A stretch of 64,000 bases of DNA from Agrostemma githago (taxonomy: Eukaryota; Streptophyta; Magnoliopsida; Caryophyllales; Caryophyllaceae). Of the stretch, positions 1 to 12,969 are shown piece after piece. Numbering within the stretch: position 1 is the stretch's first letter; the number at the start of each line of letters is the position of its first letter. A program made the position numbers and the translations under genes. The notes under the pieces are model-generated. The model did not search any database. It was not told where the DNA came from and was given only the letters and a program-made list of their open reading frames with translations. The DNA lies in NCBI GenBank assembly GCA_958450325.1, contig OY288257.1:33932771-33996770 (forward strand), given 5' to 3'.

Positions 1-110
1 ATAATATCTGTTGTGTTTGTCAATTTTTTACATACTTAAAGTAGTGACTTTTTTTATGTACATAAGTTAACATCTGTTGTACATGTCGACATTTTTACAT
101 ACTCCGTATT
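1..110. repeat. TGTACAT-rich minisatellite, partial
   Basis: Imperfect copies of a unit of roughly 66 bp built around 'gtacataagtt', 'tctgttg' and 'tttgtaca'. The same unit recurs at 960-1145, 4200-4350, 9135-9465, 10345-10480, 12420-12490 and 13200-13435, always around or inside the Ulp1-like genes. The window begins inside the array, so its left edge is not visible. Confidence 0.75.
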
Positions 111-311
111 TGTTGTGTATGTTGAAAATTTGTACAGTAATCAAAGCACTGCATGTTTGACACGTGCCAGATTATTAGTAATTAGTACAATAAATGGGGT
201 AGTTGAATTTCACCTTTATAATCCACTTACTCCCATCTTATTCACATCACCTACTTATTTTCACATCCAGCTCAGTCAATCTATTTTTATTTCGTTAATT
301 AAATTTACATT

Positions 312-899
312 ATGAAATTTATATGCAAGGGGTGGTTGATAAATAACGAGGTTGAAGATAGATTAACAACTATAAACAACTCAAGGCAGCAGAAGTTGCA
401 TAATCTTTCCTTCATTTTCAATCAGTGTCATCAGTTTGAGACATGTGATAAACGATCTTCGTCAACAACCGAAGTTATGTGCAACGAAGATTGCATGTGG
501 AAAATTTTCGAAAAACTTCCATCTTACGTTGATAAGGCTAACACGGCGATTGTCTGTAAAACATGGGCGCAGATGTTCCTATTACACTCCGATGCACCTC
601 GATGGGTTGTTGATTACAATAGAAGCTTGACAACATTGATACGTGATGGAATGAATATTGTACTTAGAGGTGGAATTATTGTTTCAAAGAGATGCAGATG
701 CTATCTGACAGATAATGTGCATGCACAAACAGTATTGCACTATTATCATTTCAAAACTATTGATTCTAAGGAAAATAAACACTTGGAAACTATTAAGTGT
801 GCTAAAGAAGAAAGTGACCTATATAGATTAAAATTAATTACATTAGAAGAGTGCATGGATATGGATAAGTTATGCAAAATGTTGCGCAGTGGAAATTGA
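312..899 (+). CDS. F-box-like protein, 195 aa
   Basis: Single-exon ORF of 195 codons. Around residues 57-90 it has an F-box-like segment (CMWKIFEKLPSYVDKANTAI followed by VCKTWAQMF), matching the pattern LP....L......VCK.W of the SCF-ligase Skp1-binding motif. The rest is short and shows no recognisable kelch or LRR repeats, so it is smaller than most F-box proteins. The start at 312 gives a 55-residue unconserved leader; an internal Met at about residue 56 is an equally good start. The ORF lies between two TGTACAT minisatellite blocks, 750 bp upstream of the first Ulp1-like gene and on the same strand. It could be a fragment of a larger gene or transposon cargo. The F-box assignment rests on the motif alone. 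Confidence 0.5.
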   Translation: MKFICKGWLINNEVEDRLTTINNSRQQKLHNLSFIFNQCHQFETCDKRSSSTTEVMCNEDCMWKIFEKLPSYVDKANTAIVCKTWAQMFLLHSDAPRWVVDYNRSLTTLIRDGMNIVLRGGIIVSKRCRCYLTDNVHAQTVLHYYHFKTIDSKENKHLETIKCAKEESDLYRLKLITLEECMDMDKLCKMLRSGN

Positions 900-959
900 T
901 TTTAATGAAAATGATATTTTAATTCTGAAGTATATTAATTACCTTCATTTATTTATTAA

Positions 960-1145
960 TTTGTATGTACATAACATAATATCTGTTGTATTTGTCAATT
1001 GTTTACATACTTAAAGTAGTGACTGTTTTGATGTACATAAGTTAACATCTGTTGTACATGTCGATATTTTTACATAGTTAAAACAGTGTCTAAATTGATG
1101 TACATAAGTTGATATCTGTTGCACATGTTCACAATTTGTACATTG
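960..1145. repeat. TGTACAT-rich minisatellite
   Basis: About three imperfect units of the same minisatellite as at 1-110, containing 'gatgtacataagttga' and 'gcacatgttcacaatttgta'. It separates the F-box-like ORF from the promoter region of the first Ulp1-like gene. Confidence 0.75.
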
Positions 1146-1151
1146 TCAAAT

Positions 1152-1165
1152 TATAATAATAATTA

Positions 1166-1196
<31 letters not shown>
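1152..1196. repeat. (TAA)n microsatellite
   Basis: Simple run of TAA triplets upstream of the first Ulp1-like gene. Between it and the start codon at 1655 the sequence is AT-rich. That stretch contains a near-duplicate of 'gagaattcctataatcac' at about 1330 and about 1410, but no clear coding segment. Confidence 0.9.
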
Positions 1197-1198
<2 letters not shown>

Positions 1199-3377
1199 GT
1201 ACTCCGTATTAGACACATTATTTTGATATATAGTACTAGTACTCAGTATTCCACTACTCTAGGACGTATTTATGACGTATTAGGACTTTTTGAAAATGAC
1301 GTATTATTAAGAGTTTGGAAATAACTATTGAGAATTCCTATAATCACTTCAACAGTCATTTGACAACTACTAGTATTGCATAATTTGAACTATTTCACTT
1401 CAACTACTGAGAATTCCTATAATCACTTCAACTATTTCGATCATCTTCAACGATTATTTGGTGAGTGATATGTTCTTGATTCTTTGCATGCCATAACTAC
1501 TGGTTTTTCGAACGATTTTGTGAAATTTACAGTAAAGTAAAATTGCAATCTTTTATTCTTTGGAGATTAGGTACATATGCAGTTTTGTTTGTTATGTTTT
1601 TGATTTTTAGAGTGATTTTGTTGAAAATTAGGGTTAAGTAATTCACGAGACAAGATGAAATCAAACCTGGAGAAGACTGCACCAAAGAGAAAAACTGATA
1701 AAAAGGAGAAAGGTACAATTTAAATTATGTACAATTTAAGGTATTTGTGTACAATTTAAATTATGTATAATGAAATTATACTTATTTTTTGTTCTTTATT
1801 CGTAGCTGAATGTAAAAGGAGGCGAACTGAAGAAAAGGATACAGACTCTGATAATTATGAAGAAACATCAGACAAACAATTATGTTTGATAACAGACGCA
1901 GATAAAGGTATATTCATTAAATAGACTACTATGTTTCAATATTGTTTGAAAAGAACTTTTTTTATTTAGTATAGCTTTAAAAATTTACATACAATTTGTG
2001 TTTGAAGTTATGTGCATTGTGTAATGCGTTATGAACATACAATTTACAGGTATTGCTCCTAAAACTACAAAGAATAGGAGGAAGAGAGTTCTACATGCAA
2101 TGAACGAACTGCCATCATTGAAGACACGAATGTCCCCTGATGGTTTGGTTAGATTTCTAAATGATGATTTGTCAGAGAAACAGACTGCAGATATTAAAGA
2201 ATTAGGGTTTGGGGATTTAATTGATTTAAAAGTAAAAGAAGTCCCGTGCAAGCTTGCTTATTGGCTTGTTACAAATTTCATTCCTGATTCAGCCACATTT
2301 AAAGATAATACATTTGATGTGACAAATCTTGATGTACATATTGCAACTGGGTTTCCTATGGGACCAAACAAGATTGTCCTTGCATCGTATGATGACCAAG
2401 ACATGGAATACAAAAAACTTCTTAATGAATGTAAGAATCAATTTGAAGGGTCAAAGGTTACAGCCACTGCATTGAAATCCATCCTTAGTAATCAAAAGGA
2501 TGGAGGTGATCTCTTCAAAAGGAACTTTATAGTTTATATCTGTTCTTATTTTATAGAAGGTACCAGTTCTGCAACTCCAAGTTTTAGGATATTGAAGTCT
2601 TTAGTTGACTTGTCATTGGTACCTACATATAATTGGTGCGAATTTTGCCTTAATGCCTTCATTGAGGTTGTTGATATGTGGAAGATGAACACAGCAGAGA
2701 AGGAGAAGTTTTTTGATGGACCTATAATGGTCTTTGTGTTCATATATTTGCAAAGAATGCGGTACAGAAACAGCACACCAGTCCGTGCTTTCCCAACAAT
2801 GCTGTTTTGGACACAACAGTCCATTTCAAAGAGAATAATGGAAGAAGCAAAAAAATCGGGTACGTTTGGTAATGGTCTGGTTATCCCATTAGAGTCCCTT
2901 GATTGGTACAAGGGGGAGGAAGTAAAGGAAAGTATGAACAAAGAGGGACAGGAAGAAGGAGATTGGTTACAAAGTTTAATGCTGAAATCTGTTGAATTCA
3001 CAAAAAATTTCAAGGGGTTCAAAGATGCTATAAATGTTGCAAAGTTTGCCTCCCCTCAATGCAAACCAATAACAAAATTGGAAATGTTGACCAATGATTT
3101 TGTTGAAAAACTTGTGACAATAACAGAACATGAAGAATCTGGTAAGAATTTTTCTTCAATTGGTTTTATCCCCATTCATTTGTTATAATATGTTGAATAT
3201 ACTACTTATGTTTCATCTTTTGCTTCAAAATAGGTGAGGAGGAACAAAATGAGAAGAATCCAGAAATACTGCATATGATACATAAGATGGCAAAAGATCT
3301 TACTTCTGTGAAAAAGACTGATCTTGAAAAGGACAAGATAGATGAAATGAATACTGTACTACTTCTGGAAAATGTTG

Positions 3378-3895
3378 ATACTGCAGAAGACATCAATATT
3401 CATGATGATCCTATTTCTAGTCCTGTCAAGAATGATAGTGAAGATGTGTTGAATGTTGATGCTGCAGAAGACATCTGTACAGATGCTCCTCTTTCTAGTC
3501 CTGTCAAAAATGACAGTGAAATTATTTCTGAGGAAAATGAAGATGTGTTCGATGCGGACACTGTGGAAAATGTTAATGCTGCAGAAGACATCTGTACAGA
3601 TGCTCGTATTTCTACTCCTGTCAAGAATGACAGTGAAATTATTTCCGAAGAAAATGAAGATGTGTTTGATGTGGACACTATGGAAAATGTTAATGCTGCA
3701 GAAGACATCTGTACAGATGCTCGTATTTCTACTCCTGTCAAGAATGACAGTGAAATTATTTCCGAGGAAAATGAAGATGTGTTCGATGCGAACAATGTGG
3801 AAAATGTTGATGCTGCAGAAGACATCTGTACAGATGTTCGTATTTCTACTCCTGTTAATAATGACAGTGAAATTATTTCTGTAGAACAGAAAGAT
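3378..3895 (+). repeat. 117-bp coding minisatellite in exon 4
   Basis: Four anchor sites GCAGAAGACATCTGTACAGA start at 3464, 3581, 3698 and 3815, exactly 117 bp apart, with a degenerate fifth copy near 3384. The unit is in frame and encodes 39 residues (AEDICTDARISTPVKNDSEI and then an Asp/Glu-rich tail). Copy 2 of the gene lacks this expansion in its exon 4, so it arose after the duplication or was lost from copy 2. Confidence 0.9.
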
Positions 3896-4199
3896 TTTTT
3901 GAATGCACATACTGTGGAAAGTGTTGATGTGGATTTGGAAACTTCTGTTGTAAATGTGCATTTGGAATCTCTTACAAATCAAAACAAGGAAATTGATACA
4001 CTTAAAAAAAAAAGAAATTGAAGCACAGCAAAAGGGAAAACAAGGAGATGTAGCAGTCTTCAAATCTTCTTTTATTAATAGGAACATCAGCTGTTTGACC
4101 TCTCTCAAAGCTCAGCAGAAATATGTGTCAGACTATGTATTTGCACCAGGAAAGTCTTTGCAGTAAGTCTCATTAATCTTTTAAACAAGTTTCATATCT

Positions 4200-4350
4200 G
4201 TTCCTGTTTTGATGTACATAAGTTGATATCTATTGCACACGTTCACAATTTGTACATTGTCAAAGCACCATCTGTTTTGATGTACATAACTTGATATCAA
4301 TTTGTGCATGGTTATAGCAGTGCCTGTTTTGATGTACATAAATTAATATA
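4200..4350. repeat. TGTACAT minisatellite in intron 4 of gene 1
   Basis: Two to three imperfect units containing 'gatgtacataagttgata' lie between exons 4 and 5. The equivalent intron of copy 2 (10345-10480) holds the same repeat, so it was probably already there before the duplication. Confidence 0.7.
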
Positions 4351-7300
4351 TTTTGTACATAAGATTCATACCAGGTATAGCAAAACTAGTACACTAAATA
4401 ATTTAATTTTTCAGGGATATTCTGTTTAAGTTTGGAATCATTGAACTTTCAAGAGGGGACCTGTCGATGATGGCAACCTGTGATACCCGAATCAATGAGT
4501 TAATTTTAAATTTCTGGGGCCTATTGATGAATGATTTGGAAAAACTATCACCGACATCATCTATCAAACGTGTATATATGTCTCCTTTTCAAGAATATCA
4601 GGTAATGTTATGTATTCCATTCACATATGATAAAAACTGTTTTCACTCATGATTCTCTTCTAAACAATCACTACAATGTTTCAGGTTCCCACAAGTGAAA
4701 TGGACGTTAATGATGTGCAACTGGTAATCAAAAAGATATTCTTTATAACTCTTATTTATTTATTTATTTAATCATTCATTCATTGTGAGAACTAATAATG
4801 TGATTTTCTTCAAGGCACTTTTCTGCTTTAGATATTCAGCAGGTTATGTTGTTTACTGTGCAAACTCAGTCTCGAAGAAATTTGAGATGATTCATTTTGG
4901 GTTTCATGAAGGAATTAACAGCAAAGAGATTGGTCTTGGAGCTAAAGAGATTTATGTGAGCATACTCTAGGCATTAACATTACACATTCTATGTTTGTGT
5001 TTTTTCGTTCATTAAAATTTTAGGCATTTATATATAAGTCTGTGCTCTTTTGTACATTAAAATTTATGTTATCTGGCCTGAATAATTGGCTTATATTTTC
5101 AGAGTGGTTATTTGAAGGAACATTTCAAACATAAAATCGAATGGGTGAATGAGTTTGATACCTATGAGTTGATCGAATATATTCCAGATTTCTCTAAAGA
5201 TTTGGAAAGTAACAATGGCATTCTTTCAATGAGAATCATTGAAACATACAAAGGCAATAAAGACAATTATGCCGAAGAGTTCAAACCAGTAAGTTAAAAA
5301 TCACAACACATTCATCACTGATACTAATCTATATGTTATTATTTTCCAATATACTAATGTTATCATGTGTAATGATTATGTATATGTGCAGTCCACCATT
5401 TCATACAATGATTACGTAAAGATGATGACAGTGTCGTATTGCCACAGAATACTAACTTCAGACAGGAATGAGCTGAAGAATACTGTGTTGAAGGAGGCAA
5501 AAAAATGTTGTATGTATCTGATAGCTTGCTGTTGATAAGTCATAATTTGACATACATAAATGATTATATATTGTTTCGATTACAAAGTCATATTCTGTTC
5601 TATGACTTTTATCAGCTTGGAAGTGGAAAATTTAACAACAAAAAAATACAGCGATTCTCATATAGTTGAAAATTTCTTGAAAAAAGTAACAAAAAAGAAT
5701 TTTACTGGAAAGGGATTAGAGGACAAGCAGAAAGAATACGATGCCATGCTACGATCGTATAATAGGTAATACATTCTACCCTTTCCATTATTTTTGAAAT
5801 CATTCATCATAATTAATTAATTTTAAGGTTATTACTCCCACGTTGTGTGTTATTTTACAGCGAAATCATTATACAAACTGAATGGATGTGTTTAAGCCGC
5901 ATAGATATGCAAGCATTGTTATTTGCAGATGAGGAATTATTTGATATGGTACGAAAATGTCTAACAAGTTTTAATCTTATAAATTCAAATGCTTCTAAAT
6001 AAATCTAACAAGTTCCATTTTAATAGGCGATAGATTTGTATGGAATTTATATTACATTAGGAAGGAAGGATGTCGTATTCTTTCCAACAAAGGCAGGGGT
6101 AAGTATATCAAATTGGTGTACTTATTTTCGGTATTTAAGGTTACAGTTGTTTATTTGATGCTTATCTTTTGTTTCAGCAATTAGACCCAAAGAGCACTAC
6201 TACTCTTGATACTCCGTACTGTACTGTATCATACATGCCTCATGATACGAAATCTATGAGAAAGGTACACCCAATGATTAAAGTATTAAAAGTTGACGAT
6301 GATTAACTATAAAAAAACTATGTTTATGACTGTGAAATGTGTAAATTTTCAGATCTTTGTTCCAATTCACACCGAACACCCGAATCATTGGATTTTACTT
6401 GTCTGTGATCTAGAAGATAAAAGGAATTACGTCCTTGATTCATGCAAGACAAAGTTTTACAGAAAAAGGAACAAGCATGTTGAAAAAGTAGTGTGTAATG
6501 TTTCAAACATTTTACAAAACTACCCTGGCTATGAAGAAATTTCAAAACAAATGGGAAAATTTCAAGTGGAAGCGTTTAAAAATGCAGCGAAGCAAAACAA
6601 TGAAGTTGATTGTGGTGTCTTTGTTATGAAATGGATAAAGGCATTGAATGACAAGAAGAAATGGACAAGTGAATCATACTTTAGAAATAACAAAGAATTT
6701 AGGCGTGAAACATGCTTGGATCTTTTGAAGTGGGAAAAGAACTATGTGACAAATTTCAGTGTTAAGGAAAAATATGAGATCTTATTTTAATTGTATGTAG
6801 AATTAGTTATATTACTGTAATAGACGATCTATTAATATGAAAATGGCAATCAATGGATTATTTGTTTATCATTGGATATGTTATGTACGCATCAAAATAC
6901 AAATATGTACAAGGAACATCTCTAAGATAACCTTGGACGAAATATCTCTTGTAGATAGTAAACTTCACACAAGAAGCATGTCTTATGTTTTTGTATATTT
7001 GACTTATGTTCTCTAAATTCTATATTATGTACACTAAAAGTATTAATCTCTTACTGTATGTTTTCCAGTACACTTATGTACAAAATATAATATCTTATAT
7101 ACTTAGAATCTGTCTTATTTTCAATGAACATAACAGCATTATAAATCGAACATAGTACTCCGTATCTTAACAGGAGCCCGTTTATTATTTAATTAAAACC
7201 CAAAAAAGAATACTCAAAATTGGTACTTCATAGCCACAAAAGAAAAAGAAAAAAAAGAAAGCGATCTCTTAAGATCTTCCCCGAATTATCTTCAACAATT

Positions 7301-7494
7301 CAACGATTTCTGTAAGTTTATTCTAGATTATCTTTTCCGATTATCTTCGACATTGCGGTATATTGTTGTTTTTTGAAACGATTTTTTGAAGATTGGTATA
7401 AAATAATAGGCAGTATGCAATTACTTACGATTGTGTATAAAACGATTTCTTCTGACAGATTATTCAACTTGTGCAAATTAGGTTAACAAAAAAG

Positions 7495-10400
7495 ATGAAA
7501 ACAAATCGGGAGAAAACCGGAACAAAGAGGGAAGCTGCTCATAAGATCGAAGGTATATAAACTTATACAGTACTCCGTATTGAATCCAATACTCTCAATG
7601 TAAATGATGCATATTGATTTTTCGTTAATTATGTATAGTTGCATGTAAAAAGAGACGGGTAGAAGTAAACGATGATTCTAAGGATGATTCTAAGGATGCT
7701 CCTGATGATTCTAAGGATGATTCTAAGGATAATTCTGATGATTCTAAGGATTGTAGTTTTCAAACACCAAAATCACAATTACACTTACTCTCAGATGCGA
7801 TTGTAGGTATGTACATTTGTTGTTTTAATTATCTGTTCTTAGAACTTGAACTTGTTACATATGCCCTCTATACATATCATTTAAATCTGTTTTGCTCACT
7901 CAAATTTACAGCTGTCATTAATAAGCCTACAAAACCTACAAAAAATAGAAGGAAGAGGGTTCTACATGCAGTGAATGAACTCCCATCATTGACCACAAGG
8001 ATGTCCCTTGAAAGTTTGTTTAAATTTGTAAGAAATCTGTCAGACAAGCAAATTGAAGATATTAAGGAATTGGGGTTCGGGGATATAATTTCTCTAAATG
8101 TAAGAGAAGTCCCAGCCAAACTTGGTCATTGGCTTGTTTCCAATTTTGAACCTGATTCATCATCATATAAAGGTCAGACACTTCAGGTTACGAATTTGGA
8201 TGTACACATAGCAACCGGGCTTCCTATGGGATCAAATGATATTGTATTAGCATCCTATGATGACAAGGATGTTAAATATAATCAATTAGTTGATGAGTTC
8301 AAGGAACAGTTTAAAGGTTCCAAGATAACAAACAATGTGTTACAATACGTGCTAACAACACAGACGGATGGGGGGGATCAATTCAAGAGGAACTTCATTG
8401 TTTATCTTTGCTCTATTTTTATAGCGGGTAGCTGTTCTACAACCCCAAGCTTAAAGATATTGATGTCTTTAGTCGACTTATCATTGGTACGCACCTTTAA
8501 TTGGTGCAAATTTTGCCTTGATACTTTCATTGAGGCCGTTGATATGTGGAAGATGAACACAGCAGAGAGAAACAAATGCTTTGATGGACCTATAATGGTC
8601 TTTGTGTTCATATATCTACAAAGAATGTGCTACAGAAACAGCACACCTGTTCGTTGTTTCCCGACAATGTTGTTCTGGACACAAGAGTCCATTTCAAAGA
8701 GAATAATGGACGAAGCGAAGAAATCGGGTACATTCGGTAACGGCTTTGTCTTGCAATTACAACCGGTTGATTGGTACAAGGTGGATAACTCTAAAACCTG
8801 TACTGCAAATGTTTCTTCCATAATGGAAAAAGAGAAGCTAGTGAAAGTGGCGGAGGAAATAAAAGATGAGAATGATGAGCCAAAGGAAGCAATACACTGG
8901 GTGCAGAATTTAATCAACAAATCTTCTCAGTTCTCAAAGTCTTTCAGGGGGCTGAAAGATGCAATAAAAGTTGCAAAAGTTGCCTCCCCCCAATGCAAAC
9001 CACTACTAGACTTTGAAAATTTGGCAAATGAATTTATAAACAAACTTTCAGAAACGAGAAGAGAACAGCCATCAAAAGAGAATGGTAATATTTTTTTTAT
9101 AATTAATTTTCTATCTATTTATAAATGTTTATAGAACTGTCTGTTTTGACGTACATAAGTTGATATCTGTTGCATAAGTTACTATGTGTTGCACATTTTG
9201 GAATTTGTACATGGTTAAAACAGTGTCTGTTCTTATGTATATAAGTTACTATTTGTTGCACATATTGAAATTTGTACATGGTTAAAATAGTGTCTGTTTT
9301 AATGTAGATAAGTTACTATGTGTTGCACATATTGAAATTTATACATGGTTAAAACACTGTCTGTTTTGATGTACGTAAGTTACTATGTATTGGACATGTT
9401 GAAATTTGTACATGATTATAGAAGTGTTTGTTTTGATGTACATAAGTTACTATGTGTTGTATAATTATAACTTATATACAGTATTTATTTTTCATCTTTT
9501 ACTGCTTAGAATCTGGAGATAAATGGAAGGATGTTACTAATATTGCATCACAAGTTGTCAATGATGACAACACAAAAGAAGAACGCAAAATACCTTCTAC
9601 TTGTCAAAAGGACTTCCCTACCTTCTCAGATGCAGACTTTGGTCTAGAAGAACTGACTCCACACGTATTAGAGATGTTAGATCAGATAGTAGAAGAAGCT
9701 GTTTCTGCCAAAAAGAATGAGGTACCAAAGATGAAGAAGAAGAAGAAAGAGAGAGACCCAATGATGCCAAGATACAGTTTGTTGAACTCAGATGAGATCT
9801 ATCAACTCAGTCAAGATATTAACCTTGACATGTATTCTGACCCTCAAGATACACCTCAGATAAATGAAGATGTGGATAAAGAAAAAACTCCCACCATAAA
9901 TGAACAAGTGTTCAATTACAAGAGTGTGTCAAATGTGGATATGAAGAATGTGGATGTGGAAGCTACTACTGAACAAATGTTCAATAACAAGCTTGTGGAG
10001 TTTGTGGAGAACATGGAATGTACTCCTGCACATGCAGTAGAAAAAGTTAACTTAGAAACTCCTTATGCTGTGAAAAATATCATTCGAAAGAGCCCAGATA
10101 TTGTTGAAAACTTGGTCACTCCACAAATAGTGGGGAATGCATCTCAGCAAGATGATGAAATGAATGAAAAAGAAATTGAAGCACAATACAAGAGGAAACA
10201 AGCAATACCAGCTATTTTCAAATCTCCTTTCATACAAAGGAGCATCAGCTTTTTAACCAATCTGAGTGCCGAAGAGAAATATGTGACAGACTATGCATTT
10301 GCATTCGATATCTCTCCAAGGTAAACAACTAATTTACATAGCTAAAGCCTGTCTGTTTTGATGTACGTAAGATACTATGTGATACACATGTGTGAAATTT

Positions 10401-12969
10401 GCACATTATTAGACCAGTGTCTGTTTTGATGTAGATAAGTTACAACTTATTGTATATAACTCATACAACAGATGTACATAAGTAAAGCACTGAGAAGGTA
10501 GGGAAATGTGTTTAAATGCTAATAGTTTGAAAGTCATAGTTAAAATTGTTTCATATGAGTGATTGTTATACCAAAACTAATACACTAATTACTTTTTAAT
10601 TTTACAGTGAACCTCTCTTTAAGTTTGAAACGATTCAGATTTCAAGGAGGCAGATGTTGATGATATCACAGTCTGGAAGTAATGTTGAGGAACCAATTTT
10701 AAATCTTTGGGGATTATTGATGAATGATTTGGAAAAGCTATCATCTCCATCATCCATAAAGCGTGTTTATATGTCTCCATTTAATAAATATGTGGTAATG
10801 TTATATATTCCATCAACAATGTCAACAGTGTAAATATATTTTTGGTCATGAATCTCTTCTAAACACTTCTTTAATGTTTCAGATTCCTACAAGTGAAATG
10901 CAGTTGGATAATGTGCAATTGGTAAACAAATAGATACTCCTTATAACCTCCATTCATTCATTCATTCATTCATTCTTTCTGTAAACTAATAGTGCAATCT
11001 TCTTCAAGGTCTTTTCCTGGACAACAGAATTACCATCTATTATTCTTTACTGTTTAAACTCAATGACAAAATCATTTGAAATAATTCACTTTGGGTATCC
11101 TGAAGAACGTGACAGCCAACTGAACAGTTCTGAAGCTAAAGATAAATATGTGAGCACACTGATGTATTGTTTTTACTTTTTTGTACATTGAAAATTATTT
11201 CACCTTTGTTGAATACTTTGTTATATTTGCAGTGTAATTATTTCTCTGAAAAATTCAAGAATAAGATCAAATGGGCCAATCAAGTGACAGACTATGAAAT
11301 AGCGGAATTTATTCCAGATTTTAGTCGTCATTTGGAAATTGACAATGGTATTTTGTCAATGAGGGTCATGGAAATGTACAATGGGGATAAAAATTATTTT
11401 GCCCAAATGTTCAAACCGGTAAACTTAATTATTCTACTTATATCATTGATACTATTTTATGTTTGACTATATTTCCATATATAAATGTTATTGATTAATG
11501 TATATGTTCAGAACAATGTTACATATGATAAGTATGTAAGGATGATGAAGGTGCGGTATTGTCACAAAATACTAACCTCCACCAGGAATCAGATGAAACA
11601 TACTATTCTGAAAGATGCAAGAAAAATGTCAAGGAAACTTCTGTATGTTATAGACTTGCACTATGCTATCATATGACTACCATATATTGCACATAAAGCA
11701 TAAATCATTAACATTTACTGTTTTATAACTTTTCTCAGTAGGGCAGCGGAACTCCATGTGGAAAAAATATTCAGTGATGAAGAAATTATTCAAAAATTCT
11801 TAAAAGAAACAAAAAAGAAGACCTTTGCAGGAAAGGCAAATGAGAAAAAGAAGGACTCATATGAAAACATTTTAATTTCATATAACATGTAATATATTCT
11901 ATCATGTCCAATGTTTTTTAATTCTTTCATCATAATTAATTTTAAAATTGTTGATTATTTGAACTATGTTATCTTGCAGGGAAGAGGTTATGGAAACACA
12001 ATGGATGAATGTAAGCCGAAAGGCGATGCAATCCTTGTTATTACCAAAAGAACAACTATATGATATGGTAAATGTTACACTAATATTATAAATTCAAATG
12101 CTGCCAAATCAATCTAACAAGTGTTCTTTTAATAGGCAATCGATATAGCTGGAATATATGCAACATTCAAGAGGAGCGATATACTATTCATTCCTACAAA
12201 ATCAGGGGTAAAATATGTCAAAATTCCTGTACTTAAGTACTTTTTTGGTACATAATCATACAGTTGTTTACCTATTGTGTATCCATTCTTACAGGAATTA
12301 AACCCAGAAGTATTCTCTTCTCTGACAACGCCATACTGTACTGTATCATACTTGCCTGAAGATGGTAAATTCTTGAGAAAGGTATAACCATCTAATCTGT
12401 ATACTCCTATACCATTAACACAGTTGAATTTTGTACATGGTTATAAAAGTGTCTGTTTTGATGTACTTAAGTTAATATGTGTTGAAAATATGTATTACAT
12501 TACAATAACTGTGAAATGTATACTTTTTCAGATCTTTATCCCAGTTCATATTGACACACCATTACACTGGATTTTGATTGTGTGTGATTTTGAAGACAAG
12601 AAGAATTACATCTTGGATTCAAGTAAAAGGAAGGGTAACAAAGCACGAATTGATGTTTGCCACAGAATAATGACAAATATCGCAATCATCATTCAAAACT
12701 ACTCGGGCTATGAATACATCTCCAAAAAAATGATGACAAATCCAATGGAGTATGTCAAAAATGCAGCTCAACAAAGTAATGGATTTGATTGTGGTGTTTT
12801 TGTCTTGAAGTGGATAAATGCATTTCACGACAAGGAGAAATGGACAGACAAAGATTATTTTAATGACATCAATGACTTTCATCGTCAAACATGCATAAAT
12901 CTTATGAGGTGGGATAAGAACTTTGTTAAGGATTTTACAGTTGACAGAAAATATAAAATTCTATTTTAG
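7495..12969 (+). CDS. Ulp1-like cysteine protease, copy 2 (intact)
   Basis: Fourteen exons with canonical splice sites: 7495-7552, 7639-7806, 7912-9084, 9510-10320, 10608-10794, 10883-10921, 11009-11149, 11233-11418, 11512-11642, 11739-11888, 11980-12067, 12136-12207, 12295-12381, 12532-12969. Summed phases give an uninterrupted frame of about 1242 aa. Order of parts: Lys-rich start; acidic DDSKD repeats (exon 2); basic NRRKRVLHA and the conserved N-terminal domain (exon 3, LDVHIATGLPMG); an acidic linker (exon 4); then a C-terminal C48 domain with His in LHWILIVCD, Asp in YILDSS, and Gln and Cys in QQSNGFDCGVFV. The catalytic residues are all present, so it could be an active SUMO- or ubiquitin-like-protein protease. 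This family is abundant in plants and often carried by Mutator-like elements, so it may be transposon-derived rather than a housekeeping gene. ATG 7495 was chosen because exon 1 matches copy 1 in length (58 bp) and sequence. Confidence 0.78.
7670..7750 (+). repeat. 15-bp coding repeat (DDSKD)
   Basis: In-frame repeats of 'gatgattctaag' in exon 2 of gene 2 encode about six Asp-Asp-Ser-Lys-Asp-like units. Copy 1 has only a short acidic segment there. Ser in such acidic surroundings resembles casein-kinase-2 sites, but this is only suggestive. Confidence 0.75.
9135..9465. repeat. TGTACAT minisatellite array in intron 3 of gene 2
   Basis: About five tandem copies of a unit of about 66 bp ('gatgtacataagttactatg', 'ttgcacatattgaaatttgt', 'acatggttaaaacagt'). 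It fills most of the intron between exons 3 and 4. In gene 1 the equivalent intron (3142-3233) is only 92 bp and has no repeat. Confidence 0.85.
10345..10480. repeat. TGTACAT minisatellite in intron 4 of gene 2
   Basis: Two imperfect units, orthologous in position to 4200-4350 in gene 1. A further single unit lies in the last intron, at 12420-12490. Confidence 0.7.

Larger units (their letters stand above)
1655..6790 (+). pseudogene. Ulp1-like cysteine protease gene, copy 1 (one frameshift)
   Basis: Fourteen exons by GT/AG sites and by comparison with copy 2: 1655-1712, 1806-1907, 2050-3141, 3234-4162, 4415-4601, 4685-4723, 4815-4955, 5103-5288, 5392-5513, 5616-5765, 5861-5948, 6027-6098, 6178-6264, 6353-6790. 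Exon 3 encodes a basic stretch (KNRRKRVLHA) and then the helical domain seen N-terminal to transposon-associated plant Ulp1 proteins (VTNLDVHIATGFPMG). Exon 4 is an acidic linker enlarged by 117-bp repeats. Exon 14 has the C48 peptidase core: His in NHWILLVCD, Asp in YVLDSC, and Gln and Cys in KQNNEVDCGVFV. C48 enzymes cleave SUMO or related ubiquitin-like proteins; the substrate here is unknown. The only break I find is a 10-A run at 4004-4013, one base longer than the frame allows, which ends the reading frame at 4021. It is either a new pseudogene or a homopolymer sequencing error. Confidence 0.72.

Noticed and set aside
3359..4108. Minus-strand ORF of 249 codons and other frames across exon 4
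   Set aside because: These are shadows of the 117-bp in-frame repeat. The plus frame joins flanking exons and matches copy 2.
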